This document shows positions 35,415 to 44,436 of a stretch of DNA of 59,020 nucleotides, one piece after another. The stretch spans positions 1 to 59,020 of the forward strand of contig JAFGEF010000076.1 of NCBI GenBank assembly GCA_016931715.1, read 5' to 3'. The stretch comes from Sedimentisphaerales bacterium. Its GTDB lineage: Bacteria > Planctomycetota > Phycisphaerae > Sedimentisphaerales > Anaerobacaceae. Position 1 is the stretch's first letter. Each line of letters starts with the position of its first letter. A model generated the notes under the pieces. It ran no database searches and was not told the origin of the DNA. It was given only the letters and a program-made list of their open reading frames with translations. The translations under genes were made by a program, and so were the position numbers.

Positions 35415-35465
35415 GTCCTTTTCTTACAAAAAAACGGTAAAATTTTTCACTTATTTTTCTGTATC

Positions 35466-37076
35466 TTATTTTTTTAGAACCAGCCCCTTTCCTGCCAGAC
35501 CCGGATGGTCAGCGGCGATACGATAAGCACGGAAAATCATGCTGCCTACGTCGATTCCATTAATCATATTTTCACCCGCACCTTCTCCGGAAGAATATCT
35601 ATAATCCCAAACAATTTCCTTGTCGGAGGTCACTTCAAAGAACCTTCCGGATGGTCCAACGCAAATGAGCGTATTTCCATTCGGCAGACGCTGAGCGCCC
35701 GAAATATTCGTCGCATAGAAATCCGTTTTATCATTCGGATCAGTATAGCTCCAGACAGGCTCTTTCGGTCCGAAGGTTTTTCCTTCCATTTTGTAATTGC
35801 CCTTGTCATCCATCGGAAGAACAAGCTCATCAACCGATGAATATCGTCCATCCTGCCGGTTCGGGCCGTTATTGAAAATAAGCAAATGTCCCGCTCCCGG
35901 CAGACCTTTATCAATCCAGTGTGCATTGTGCGGACAGAACAGCTTCTGGTCAGCTTCGGTTCCCGACTTATAAGCGGCGGGATTGCCCCAGCGATAGAGC
36001 AGGTCTCCGCCCTTGCCGCATTTGCCGCCTTTATGACTTGCCGCTTCTGCTGTTGTCGTGCTGTGGTCGATAATCCAGAATTCACTGAACGTATAGCTGC
36101 AAAGAACAATCTGGTCGAGTTCGGCGTTATATGCGACCGCATTGAAATGAGTCCAGTCTGTAGTAGGTATTCTTCCTCCGCCGCCCATCATACCTCCGCC
36201 CATTCCGCCGCCAAATCCGCCCCGCCCGCCGCCAAATCCGCCAGTTCCACGATTTGCCTGTCCTGTACCGGCGGCAGCCGGCTGGTCAGCCCAGCTTTCA
36301 GAATAATTGATGTCGATAAGCTCAGGGTGTTCGGCAACTTTGCCATAATTGGGTTTGTTCGGATCAAAATCCTGAATCAGGTGGTCCCAGACATACCACT
36401 TCCAGACAACTTCGCCTGTTGTTTTACCTGTCGGCTTAACTTCTATAATACAATCGGGAGGTAATGCAGCCGTCTGATATTCCGGATTGCGTCCGGCTGC
36501 GATATTTTCTTCATCTGTTTTATCATCCCAGCAAACAATCAGCACGTTACCATTTGGCATCTTAGTAATATCATGATGAGGTACTTCTTTATCAGTGTAA
36601 TATTCAAAATCCCAGACAAGGTTTCCATCCCAGTCAACTTCCTGAATCTTTCCGCCTGCTCCAACTCCGCCGCCGCCCGGACCTCCACGACGCTGCATCT
36701 GAGGAGAACCACCCTGTCCCCGTCCGTCAACACGAGTTTCGTTGGCATCTTGCCCGCGATTCGAGGGTGAGGCGCCCCCGACACCTCCTCTATTTCCGAA
36801 TCCGCCCATACCGCCGCCACCACCTCTCGAAGCGGCACGGAATATATGGCCGTTATCGAGAAAATACGTGCTGAAAGCAGATGATGAGCTTAACTGCCAC
36901 GTATGAACTATATCGCCATCCATATTTATCAGGTATGTAGTATTACTCATTAATGTTGTAAACAGCGTATAGCCTTTGAAGGCTTTTTCGTAATTCGTTT
37001 GTGAAGCGGCACTTCCGGCAAAAACAAATACAAGTGCTAATAGCGCCGATACGTTAATAAATAGTTTTTTTTTCAT
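35466..37076 (-). CDS. Arylsulfotransferase (ASST)-like secreted beta-propeller protein
   Basis: A 536-residue exported protein. Start at ATG 37076, with GGAGAACG upstream; a signal peptide follows (MKKKLFINVSALLALVFVFAGSAASQ). The core has repeated propeller strands of the ASST type: YLINMDGDIVHTW, VPHHDITKMPNGNVLIVCWDD, WDHLIQDFDPNKPNYG, DWTHFNAVAYN, HNAHWIDKGLPGAGHLLIFNNG, AQRLPNGNTLICVG, FFEVTSDKEIVWDY. His residues of these motifs are candidate active-site positions. Two Gly/Met/Arg-rich inserts (near 83-140 and 280-310) interrupt the fold. Periplasmic or secreted; sulfotransfer is inferred from family only. Confidence 0.8.
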   Translation of the reverse strand: MKKKLFINVSALLALVFVFAGSAASQTNYEKAFKGYTLFTTLMSNTTYLINMDGDIVHTWQLSSSSAFSTYFLDNGHIFRAASRGGGGGMGGFGNRGGVGGASPSNRGQDANETRVDGRGQGGSPQMQRRGGPGGGGVGAGGKIQEVDWDGNLVWDFEYYTDKEVPHHDITKMPNGNVLIVCWDDKTDEENIAAGRNPEYQTAALPPDCIIEVKPTGKTTGEVVWKWYVWDHLIQDFDPNKPNYGKVAEHPELIDINYSESWADQPAAAGTGQANRGTGGFGGGRGGFGGGMGGGMMGGGGRIPTTDWTHFNAVAYNAELDQIVLCSYTFSEFWIIDHSTTTAEAASHKGGKCGKGGDLLYRWGNPAAYKSGTEADQKLFCPHNAHWIDKGLPGAGHLLIFNNGPNRQDGRYSSVDELVLPMDDKGNYKMEGKTFGPKEPVWSYTDPNDKTDFYATNISGAQRLPNGNTLICVGPSGRFFEVTSDKEIVWDYRYSSGEGAGENMINGIDVGSMIFRAYRIAADHPGLAGKGLVLKK

Positions 37077-37136
37077 CGTTCGTTCTCCATAAAAGAATAT
37101 AGACCTTTCCAGCACGTTACGACCCATAACAGACAT

Positions 37137-37164
37137 ATAGTATCAGATTTTTATTGCATGAAAA
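37137..37164 (-). promoter_or_regulatory. Promoter of the first arylsulfotransferase-like gene
   Basis: On the minus strand TTTTCA (37164-37159), 16 bases, TACTAT (37142-37137). The surrounding sequence (TTTTCATGCAATAAAAATCTGATA) is shared with the promoter at 39289-39316. A second shared block, AAAGGTCTATATTC, lies at 37108-37095. Confidence 0.6.
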
Positions 37165-37194
37165 GAGGAAACATATAAAATCTTTCCTATGCCA

Positions 37195-37410
37195 AGTGCT
37201 CTTGATGAAAAAGGCTTCTGGCTCGTATCGAAATATGTCGAACTGAATCCTTTACGTGCGAAAATGTGTCATCTTCCCTGGCGATATAAATGGTCGAGTG
37301 CCGCCGCTCATACAGGCGAAAAAGTTAAAAATGAGCTTCTCGACCTTAAAAAGTGGAAAAAATTGTCACAGACAAAGAATGGTAGCTGTCCATATTATTA
37401 CTCACTCAAA
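37195..37410 (+). pseudogene. RAYT C-terminal fragment
   Basis: The plus-strand frame LDEKGFWLVSKYVELNPLRAKMCHLPWRYKWSSAAAHTGEK matches the C-terminal part of the RAYT at 33940 almost word for word. A frameshift near 37365 moves the next conserved piece (KIVTDKEW) to another frame, and a stop follows. The fragment overlaps the 3' side of the second arylsulfotransferase-like gene's intergenic space. Confidence 0.85.
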
Positions 37411-37422
37411 AAGTCAGCTTCT

Positions 37423-39228
37423 TCAATTTTCAGTGCCATTATTTTCAGGAGTCAGTTCTTTTCCTTTCAGTGCCGGATGATCAGCAGGGATACGAACGGC
37501 GCGGAAAATCTGGTTAGCCATATTAAAGCCGCCGCCCATGCCGCCACCGCGAGCACCGCCACGTGCGACACCTGCTCCTGCTCCACCAGCAAGACCTGCT
37601 CCTGTGCCCTGCCCCATTTGGCCTCGCATTTCGGGTCCTCTTTGTCCCTGAGGTGCCGCCATATCAGGAGCAGCAGAGTTCGCATCCGCAGGAGCGCCTC
37701 CCATACCTCTCATACCACCAAAACCTCCACCGCCGCCCATGCCGCCAAATCCACCCATCATACCTCCCATCATTCCGCCGCCTCCTGTACCGGCACCACC
37801 GCTTAATCCGCTTTTAGAATAATCAAATTCCCATACAATTTCCTTATCTGATGTGACTTCAAAAAAGTGACCACTGGAACCCTCACATATCAAAGTATTG
37901 CCGTTTGGCAATCGCTGTGCACCGGAAATATTCATAGCATAAAAGTCAGTTTTGTTATTCGGATCCATATATTGCCAAACAGGTTCTACATCTGCAAATA
38001 TTTGACCATTCTTCTTAAAATTACCATTATCGTCCATAGGAAGAATAAACTCTTCGACAGAAGAATAACTCCCATCCAGGCGATTTGGACCATTATTGAA
38101 AATGAGCAGGTGACCTTCGCCCGGTAAACCTTTTTCTATCCAGTGAATATCATGCGGGCTGAATAATTTTTTGTCTTTAATTGTACCTTGTTTGTAAGCG
38201 GCAGAATTTCCATATCTATAAATCAGGTCGCCGCCTTTACCATGTTTGCCGCCAGTGTGACCTTTTGCCTGTTCTGAAGTTGTGCTATGATCAATTACCC
38301 AGATTTCACTGAACGTATAGCTGCTGACGATAATCAAATCAAGTTCAGCGTTATAATCGATAGCATTTAGATGAGTCCAGTCCGTTACAGGTATTGGGCC
38401 TCCTCCCATCATACCTCCACCCATACCGCCACCTGCACCACCGCGGCGGTTGCCTTGTCCGGCACTTTGTGCGGATTCATCCCAACTGTCTGTATAATTA
38501 ATATTAATCAATTCCGGATGTTCAGAAACATTCCCATAATTGGGTTTGTTCGGATCAAAATCCTGAATCAAATGATCCCATGCATACCATTTCCAAACAA
38601 CTTCCGCAGTATTAGGTCCTGTAGTTTTAATTTCTACAATACAATCTGGATTTTGTTCTCCAGACTGAAATGCTGGATTACGTCCAGCCGCGATAGATTC
38701 TTCAGCAGTTTTAGCATCCCAGCATATAAGGAGAATATTACCATTTGGCATTAGTTCGATATCGTGATGAGGAACTTCTGTGTCAGTTGCATATATATAT
38801 TCCCAGTCCAAACTTCCATCCCATTTAATTTTCTGTATTTTACCTCCGGCTCCTATTCCGCCCGGCTGACGTCTTTCATTTCCACCTTGCTGAGCCGCTG
38901 ATGCGCCGCCCCGCTGACCTCCCCTGCCGCCGCGTCCGCCAAATCCTCCCATACCCCCACCCATCATTCCGGCAGTTCTGGATGCGGATCTTAACAGATT
39001 ACCATTATCGAGAAAATATGTACTGAATCCAGCACCTGTATCCATTTCCCATTTATGAACAACTTCACCATCCATATTTATAAGGTAGGTAGTAGTACCA
39101 AATAACGTTTGAAAAAGGGTGTAGCCCTGGAATGCTTTTTCGTTTTTCGTTTGCGACTGAGCTCCTGTACTGAAAAGTAATCCAAGAGCCAGAGAAACCG
39201 ACACGCCGGAAATCAGTATTCTTTTCAT
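37423..39228 (-). CDS. Arylsulfotransferase (ASST)-like secreted protein, second paralog
   Basis: A 601-residue paralog of the 35466 gene with the same motif order: signal peptide (MKRILISGVSVSLALGLLFSTGAQSQ), AFQGYTLFQTLFGTTTYLINMDGEVVHKW, VPHHDIELMPNGNILLICWDAK, WDHLIQDFDPNKPNYG, DWTHLNAIDYN, SPHDIHWIEKGLPGEGHLLIFNNG, AQRLPNGNTLICEGSSGHFFEVTSDKEIVWEF. Gly/Met-rich inserts are longer, with a large one at about 485-570. AGGAATTAAAG precedes the ATG. A shared promoter lies upstream. Tandem duplication is clear; sulfotransfer function is inferred. Confidence 0.8.
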   Translation of the reverse strand: MKRILISGVSVSLALGLLFSTGAQSQTKNEKAFQGYTLFQTLFGTTTYLINMDGEVVHKWEMDTGAGFSTYFLDNGNLLRSASRTAGMMGGGMGGFGGRGGRGGQRGGASAAQQGGNERRQPGGIGAGGKIQKIKWDGSLDWEYIYATDTEVPHHDIELMPNGNILLICWDAKTAEESIAAGRNPAFQSGEQNPDCIVEIKTTGPNTAEVVWKWYAWDHLIQDFDPNKPNYGNVSEHPELININYTDSWDESAQSAGQGNRRGGAGGGMGGGMMGGGPIPVTDWTHLNAIDYNAELDLIIVSSYTFSEIWVIDHSTTSEQAKGHTGGKHGKGGDLIYRYGNSAAYKQGTIKDKKLFSPHDIHWIEKGLPGEGHLLIFNNGPNRLDGSYSSVEEFILPMDDNGNFKKNGQIFADVEPVWQYMDPNNKTDFYAMNISGAQRLPNGNTLICEGSSGHFFEVTSDKEIVWEFDYSKSGLSGGAGTGGGGMMGGMMGGFGGMGGGGGFGGMRGMGGAPADANSAAPDMAAPQGQRGPEMRGQMGQGTGAGLAGGAGAGVARGGARGGGMGGGFNMANQIFRAVRIPADHPALKGKELTPENNGTEN

Positions 39229-39288
39229 CTTTAATTCCTAAAAATTGAATATAGACCTTTTCTGTACTAAAAATCTAATGACAGACGT

Positions 39289-39316
39289 ATCATATCAGAT
39301 TTTTATTGCATGAAAA
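39289..39316 (-). promoter_or_regulatory. Promoter of the second arylsulfotransferase-like gene
   Basis: Minus strand TTTTCA (39316-39311), 16 bases, TATGAT (39294-39289). It shares its flanks and the downstream block AAAGGTCTATATTC (39260-39247) with the promoter of the neighbouring paralog, so the pair is probably controlled together. Confidence 0.6.
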
Positions 39317-39392
39317 GAATAAAAAAATATTGGAAAATATTTCTATCAAAATAAATGTTTTTATGATATTTTAACATAAAAGGAGTCTTATT

Positions 39393-40511
39393 ATGAGAAG
39401 GTTAAAATTTATGAATACGAATAAAGCGATAATTATTTTCTTATTATTAACTGCCATACCGAAAATATTAGCCAGCCAAACCAAATCTGCGAGCGATTTG
39501 CTTCAGGAAGGTATTTACGCAGAACAAGCCGAAAAAAATTACGATGAGGCAATCAAAATCTATCAACAGGTGTTATCTGATTCTGAAAATAAGACGGAAA
39601 TCGCCGCTCAAGCTGCATACAGAATCGGATGCTGCTATTTGGCCAAAGGCGATGAAAAACAAGCGACTCAGCAATTCAGTGAATTTATCTCAAAATACCC
39701 CAAGTCAAGATCTCTAATAAATGAAGCAAAAAGACAGCTTGCTTCTCTAAGAACACCCGGACCAGAAGATTATATACTTGAATTACTGTCAGGAGACAAT
39801 GAAACGCTTTATATTCTTGATGACAAAAAACCATCAGGATTAAAAAATCTTGGATGGAAAACTTCTTCGCTTAGAAATAGTGTTTTTTATAACACTTACC
39901 TGAAGGCTGTTTTTATATTTTCAGCAGATGAAAACAAAACCGCGCAGGAATTTATTCAATTATGCAGGAACTTTGAAGGCGTAACAATTTTAAGAGTAAC
40001 AGTACCCAATGATACCGCGGGACCTTTTGAAAAACTGCCGATTGACATTATTAAGGCTGGTTTGGTGCCTTATATGAAAACAGATGTCACTGCTGATACT
40101 AAATTAGAACTCGACAGAGTAAAAAAGCCTGAATCTTCGTTATATTATGATATTTCCTGGAATAATAATTCATCAACTATATCAAAAAGCAATCCTGATT
40201 CTTCTGTAAGAATCTTGACTATTCCCGGTGACCAGACATGGGAAAAAGCTATAACCAGTGCAAGAAATATATTACCAGACCTGAAAAAAAGTACACAGCT
40301 ATCAGAGGAATTTGGTGTAAAGAATAAAAAATATTACGTTGCAGTTTTAACATCTGAAAATAACCTCGCAGTTGTTCAAGTGGACAGAAGCAGCTCGGCA
40401 TCTCAAATAGATTCCAGCAGGGCAACCGATCCGAATACAACTTCCATTTCTTGGTGGCTTGAGAAAATACCTGGTACAGAAACAATCAAAACTTCGACAG
40501 AAAATAAATAG
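39393..40511 (+). CDS. Exported TPR protein of unknown function
   Basis: A 372-residue protein with an N-terminal hydrophobic signal-like segment (about 10-28) and TPR units at about 32-120 (AEKNYDEAIKIYQQVLSDSENKTEIAAQAAYRIGCCYLAKGDEKQATQQFSEFISKYPKS). The remaining 250 residues are not recognised; they contain beta-strand-like stretches (YILELLSGDNETLYILDD) and end in a Ser/Thr-rich tail. AAGGAG lies eight bases before ATG 39393. It is divergent from the arylsulfotransferase-like gene and shares the 164-base gap with it. Confidence 0.75.
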   Translation: MRRLKFMNTNKAIIIFLLLTAIPKILASQTKSASDLLQEGIYAEQAEKNYDEAIKIYQQVLSDSENKTEIAAQAAYRIGCCYLAKGDEKQATQQFSEFISKYPKSRSLINEAKRQLASLRTPGPEDYILELLSGDNETLYILDDKKPSGLKNLGWKTSSLRNSVFYNTYLKAVFIFSADENKTAQEFIQLCRNFEGVTILRVTVPNDTAGPFEKLPIDIIKAGLVPYMKTDVTADTKLELDRVKKPESSLYYDISWNNNSSTISKSNPDSSVRILTIPGDQTWEKAITSARNILPDLKKSTQLSEEFGVKNKKYYVAVLTSENNLAVVQVDRSSSASQIDSSRATDPNTTSISWWLEKIPGTETIKTSTENK

Positions 40512-40542
40512 GGAATAATAATATCTTTCATAAGGAAAGAAA

Positions 40543-40899
40543 TTATGCTCCGAACAATTTTGAGCGGAAAATGAAAAAGACTGCGCCTAAAATACAAATG
40601 CCCGCCCAGAGGTAATCAAGCCGGAAGTGTTCTTTCATGTAAAAGATGGAAAAGGGAACAAAAACAGACAGCGTAATCACTTCCTGAAGGATTTTAAGCT
40701 GCCCCAGATTCATAGCCGTATAGCCAATCCTGTTAGCAGGCACCTGTATAAGATACTCGAAAAGAGCAATCCCCCAGCTTACAAGAGCAGCGATAATCCA
40801 GGGACGATTAGCCAGATTTTTCAAATGTCCATACCATGCAAATGTCATGAAAATATTACTGCAGCTCAAAAGCAACGCGGTTGTAAGTATTGTTCGCAT
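40543..40899 (-). CDS. Small DMT-superfamily membrane protein (DUF486-like)
   Basis: A 118-residue protein with four membrane helices (ILTTALLLSCSNIFMTFAWY, PWIIAALVSWGIALFEYLI, VITLSVFVPFSIFYM, LDYLWAGICILGAVFFIF) and the NRIGYTAMNLGQLKILQE signature of the DUF486 family. I place the start at ATG 40899, where GGAG lies six bases upstream; the longer frame to 40956 lacks support and exceeds the family size. Substrate unknown. Confidence 0.85.
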   Translation of the reverse strand: MRTILTTALLLSCSNIFMTFAWYGHLKNLANRPWIIAALVSWGIALFEYLIQVPANRIGYTAMNLGQLKILQEVITLSVFVPFSIFYMKEHFRLDYLWAGICILGAVFFIFRSKLFGA

Positions 40900-40930
40900 A
40901 AATTTCTCCATTCTATAAATTATCTTTTTT

Positions 40931-41090
40931 GACACGGATTTACGCGGGATTAACACTGTTTTTATTTATTAGACACAGACTTCACTGATTTATAAAAATT
41001 AAAAATAAAAAATTAATACTTTAATCCGTGTTTGGCCGAAGGCCAACTGTGTTAATCCGTGTCTAACATTTTCCGTGTTAATCAGTGTCT
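40931..41090. repeat. Nested inverted repeats of ATCCGTGTC type
   Basis: GACACGGATT (40931-40940) pairs with AATCCGTGTC (41054-41063), and AGACAC (40971-40976) with GTGTCT (41085-41090). Further TAATCCGTGT and CCGTGTTAATCAGTGTCT copies lie between, together with a TTGGCC-GAA-GGCCAA hairpin (41032-41046). It fills the gap between two DMT genes. Confidence 0.65.
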
Positions 41091-41104
41091 TCATTTTTCG
41101 CATG

Positions 41105-42007
41105 TCATTTTGAAAGAAAGATTAAAAATACGCCCATTAATATGCCGCAGAGAGCACATGCCTTACGGGATAACTGAGTTTCTTTGAACAGAATGCCTCC
41201 AGCCACGAGCGATATAACAATGTAACTGCAACGCAATGTTATAAGCATTCCGACAAGCGAGCCTGTATAACTTAACGCCTTGAAGTAAAGGTAGTCGGCT
41301 GCAAGGAGCATAAGACCAATCAGGATAATGCTCCATCTCCATCTGAACGGCGTAAAGCGACTCCGCCCGGGCCACCAGAAAAACATAGTTACAATTCCCA
41401 TCAGAGGTACAATATAAATCGTGAACCATGCCTGAACAGCCAAAGGCGAATATTCCCATCGCTGAATCATCTGCTTATCATACATTGCACTTACAGCGCC
41501 AAGCATTGTTGATAAAATCGAGAATAAAATCCACTTGTTTTTATAGAAAACAATTCCTTCGCTGCGTCCTACTACAGAAAGCCAGCCGTATGATGCCATG
41601 ATAACTGCAATGCCGAGAAACTGGATATGTGAAGGATTTTCATGGAATAATAATATCGCGCCAATAAGCGTCCAGACAGGGCCGAATGCACCAATCGGGG
41701 AAATAACGGATATTGGCAGATTACTCAAAGCGAAGTAGCTCATCATCCATGCGACAGTAATAAGCGCAGACTTGGCTAAAAGATTAAGATGTCCCGACCA
41801 GGTCAAGGGAGGGATATATAATTTGCAGCTAATCATCGTTTCCGGTGCAACATGAGACAATATCAGGAAAGGCAGAATGGCTAGCGCACCGAAAAAAGTT
41901 GAAAAAAACAAGACCGGCAGCACCGCATTCTTATTAAGTGCGTGCTTCTTGCTGATGTCATACATTCCCAGAAATATTGCCGAGACAATTCCCAGAACTA
42001 TCCACAT
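41105..42007 (-). CDS. EamA/DMT-family transporter
   Basis: A 300-residue protein with about ten membrane helices in two EamA-like halves (1-140 and 160-298). Typical signs are the repeated glycine- and proline-rich helix ends (SPIGAFGPVWTLIGAILLFHENPS in the first half; SLVGMLITLRCSYIVISLVAGGILFKE in the second). Inner-membrane metabolite or drug exporter by family; substrate unknown. It is on the same strand as the DUF486-like gene, separated by the repeat region. Confidence 0.88.
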   Translation of the reverse strand: MWIVLGIVSAIFLGMYDISKKHALNKNAVLPVLFFSTFFGALAILPFLILSHVAPETMISCKLYIPPLTWSGHLNLLAKSALITVAWMMSYFALSNLPISVISPIGAFGPVWTLIGAILLFHENPSHIQFLGIAVIMASYGWLSVVGRSEGIVFYKNKWILFSILSTMLGAVSAMYDKQMIQRWEYSPLAVQAWFTIYIVPLMGIVTMFFWWPGRSRFTPFRWRWSIILIGLMLLAADYLYFKALSYTGSLVGMLITLRCSYIVISLVAGGILFKETQLSRKACALCGILMGVFLIFLSK

Positions 42008-42105
42008 ATAATGTCTTTAGTTGCCCCAGCAGGTAATGTACGAAAACGTACAAAAATTTAAGCAGAACCGAAGGTTCATACATTCTCATTTTCTATATAT
42101 AAAAC

Positions 42106-42300
42106 GGGTTCTGCAAAATTGAAGTTAGACATATATTGTATGAAGAAAATCGGATTAAAAGATTTTCTTCATACATTCTGCTGCGTTGCTGTAACTGTTT
42201 ATTCTTGAATATTTTAAGTTCAATGTTTAAGAAAGAAAAAATTAAACACAAGCAATTTTTTCTTTCTTAAAGTATGTCTAACTTCAATTTTGCAGAATCC
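42106..42300. mobile_element. MITE-like element with 25-28-bp terminal inverted repeats
   Basis: TTCTGCAAAATTGAAGTTAG.. at 42109-42133 is the exact inverse of 42273-42297; allowing one mismatch the ends reach 42106 and 42300. Inside are two long hairpins: GTATGAAGAAAATC (42138-42151) with its complement (42162-42175), and the 17-bp stem TTAAGAAAGAAAAAATT with its complement (about 42226-42270). No coding capacity. The right 74 bases recur exactly at 8-81. No clear target duplication is seen. Confidence 0.8.
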
Positions 42301-42309
42301 TTATATATT

Positions 42310-42346
42310 AAAAAAACCAGTCCTCATACAAGAACTGGCCCTTTTT
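42310..42346 (-). terminator. Intrinsic terminator after ygiQ
   Basis: CCAGT (42317-42321) and ACTGG (42334-42338), with two further pairs inside, form a stem flanked by an A-tract on the left and CTTTTT on the right. Read on the minus strand it ends in a long T-tract, so it should stop ygiQ transcripts; it may work both ways. Confidence 0.75.
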
Positions 42347-42441
42347 AATTCATGTATTTGTATTACTAAAATATCGTAATATTCTATCCAAATGCAAATC
42401 CGAAAGCAAGGTTTTTCATATTATCACATAAAATTTCGGAT

Positions 42442-44250
42442 TTAGTATTTCTCTGTTCTGCTGATGAAGCTTATTTTTTTCAACAGGTCGTTCCGGCGTT
42501 TTTGCCTCAAAAACTGGCTGACTATTTCCTTATTCCAAGGCTGATAATATTGCATAAGAGCCGCCTGCAAACGCTTTTCTTTTCGTGATTTTGAAACATA
42601 AACACTTTTACCAGCATGACTTACGCCGGAAACATACATTGCAGTCGCTAACGTCTGCGGCACAGGAACAAAATCCTGTACCTGTCTTGGTTTCCATGAG
42701 CGGCTAACAAGATATTCCGTAAGTTTCAGGGCATCTTCACTGCTGCAGCCGGGATGGGCGCTGATAAAGTACGGCACAAGAAACAGCTTCTTACCAGCAC
42801 GCCGAACCGCATTGGAAAACTGGTCCTCGAATTGTTCGAAAACTTCAAAATGAGGCTTCGCCATCAAATCCAGAACATGTGAGCAATAGTGTTCCGGTGC
42901 TGCTTTCAAATGCCCTCCGACAAAATGCTTCACAAGCAAATCGATATATTCAGGACTTTTCAGAGCTATATCATGCCTGACGCCGGATGCTACAAATATA
43001 TTAGTTCGTTTCGAGGCGTTTTTGCTCCATCGAATAAATGCTTCCATCATCTTCAGCATAGGTCCATGATCGAGTTTTGCATGTTTGCAGACAGAAGGAA
43101 ACAGGCAGCTTTGACGAGTACAAGTCAGAGCTTTTTCGCATTCCATTCGATACATATTTGCCGATGGTCCCCCGATGTCTTCAATCGTGCCGCGAAAAAG
43201 ATAGTGATTTCGAATAATCTCCGCTTCGTTCAGCAGCGAATCAATCGACCTTGAGCTGATTTGCTTCCCCTGGTGACATCCAATCGAGCAGAATGAGCAG
43301 CCGCCGAAGCAGCCGCGATGAGTTGTAATTGAGAACTGTATCGGCGTTAATGCGGGCACGCCGCCGTGTTTGTCATAACTCGGATGCCAACATCGTGAAA
43401 ATGGCAGGTCGTATAAAGAATCCAGCAATTCGCCGCTTACAGGCTCAGCCGGAGGCAGAACTACTATTGTACCCGGATTATTATCCTGTACAATCGGCAG
43501 CCCGCCGGGATGAAATTTTGCTTCATACTGTTTATACGCATCCATGAAAAGTGCTGCGTTTTCCTGCTGCTGGTTCAGGGAAAACAATTGTACAGCATTT
43601 TCCGGAGCCTTAACTCCCCTGTGGGCAACATATACAGTTCCTGGAATATCAGTAAGGTCACTTATTGTCTTTCCCGCATCCAGCCGCTTCGCGACTTGTG
43701 CGATGGAATATTCCGCCATGCCGTAAATCAGCAAATCCGCTTTAGCATCGATAAGAACTGAACGTTTGAGTTTGTCTTCGATGTAATCGTAATGAACAAG
43801 GCGCCGCAGACTTGCTTCCAGCCCGCCAAGAATAATCGGCACTTCAGGGTATGCTTCGCGTGCCCTTGCGGAATAAACCAGCAAAGGTCTGCCCGGCCGT
43901 GATCCTGTTACGCCGCTGGGACTGTACACATCCTCCTTCCTGCGTCCTCCCATCGAAGCGTAGTCATTCAGCCGCGAATCGATGCAGCCGCTCGTAATGC
44001 CCCAGAACAATCGCGGCTTGCCAAGTGAACGGAAAGGCTCGACACTTTTCCAGTCAGGCTGAGCTAAAATTGCGACCCGATAACCAAGTTTTTCAAGCCA
44101 CCGCCCTATCAGCGCAACCCCAAACGAAGGATGGTCAACATACGCATCGCCGGTAATTAATATAACATCCGCCTGCTCCCACCCCCGCTGCCGAATCTCT
44201 TCATAGGTAGTTGGCAAAAACGAACCTGTATGTAAATCCTGTTTAGTCAT
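42442..44250 (-). CDS. ygiQ: YgiQ-family radical SAM protein
   Basis: A 602-residue radical SAM protein. The N-terminal YgiQ domain ([34 protein letters not shown], near 11-45) is followed by the CxxxCxxC cluster C314, C318, C321 in [12 protein letters not shown] second Cys-rich region ([16 protein letters not shown]) and a C-terminal DUF3362-like part complete the family plan. Biochemical role is unknown in the family. I choose ATG 44250; the upstream TTG at 44268 lies inside the promoter. No ribosome site precedes the ATG, and the -10 box ends seven bases before it, so the message is probably leaderless. Confidence 0.93.
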   Translation of the reverse strand: MTKQDLHTGSFLPTTYEEIRQRGWEQADVILITGDAYVDHPSFGVALIGRWLEKLGYRVAILAQPDWKSVEPFRSLGKPRLFWGITSGCIDSRLNDYASMGGRRKEDVYSPSGVTGSRPGRPLLVYSARAREAYPEVPIILGGLEASLRRLVHYDYIEDKLKRSVLIDAKADLLIYGMAEYSIAQVAKRLDAGKTISDLTDIPGTVYVAHRGVKAPENAVQLFSLNQQQENAALFMDAYKQYEAKFHPGGLPIVQDNNPGTIVVLPPAEPVSGELLDSLYDLPFSRCWHPSYDKHGGVPALTPIQFSITTHRGCFGGCSFCSIGCHQGKQISSRSIDSLLNEAEIIRNHYLFRGTIEDIGGPSANMYRMECEKALTCTRQSCLFPSVCKHAKLDHGPMLKMMEAFIRWSKNASKRTNIFVASGVRHDIALKSPEYIDLLVKHFVGGHLKAAPEHYCSHVLDLMAKPHFEVFEQFEDQFSNAVRRAGKKLFLVPYFISAHPGCSSEDALKLTEYLVSRSWKPRQVQDFVPVPQTLATAMYVSGVSHAGKSVYVSKSRKEKRLQAALMQYYQPWNKEIVSQFLRQKRRNDLLKKISFISRTEKY

Positions 44251-44256
44251 TTGCCC

Positions 44257-44286
44257 ATTATACCACAATTCCAGTTCTTTTGTTCA
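44257..44286 (-). promoter_or_regulatory. Extended -10 promoter of ygiQ (leaderless start predicted)
   Basis: Minus strand TGAACA (44286-44281), 18 bases, TATAAT (44262-44257) with the extended element TGG before it. The A of the start codon lies seven bases after the -10. The same promoter with the same spacing is kept in the duplicate at 46399-46428. Confidence 0.75.
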
Positions 44287-44436
44287 GGTATTATGACGTA
44301 AAAGGCAAAGACTGTTTTTTTAACAATCGGCCTTTATATACTTATCTTAAGCAGATTCTACTATGCTCAGGGTAAACTCTACCAAAGAACACTGCTTATC
44401 ATCAACTTGCTGAAGAATACAATTATCAAACTTGAG

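Larger units (their letters stand above)
42008..42441. other. 434-base intergenic region with a complete MITE-like element and a terminator
   Basis: No gene. Contents are the 42106-42300 element and the terminator at 42310-42346, listed separately. Bases 42030-42100 hold only AT-rich sequence. Confidence 0.7.

Noticed and set aside
37467-37817. Frames antisense to the Gly/Met-rich part of the second arylsulfotransferase-like gene
   Set aside because: Proline-, serine- and histidine-rich shadows of GGM codons; the same happens at 14055-15800.
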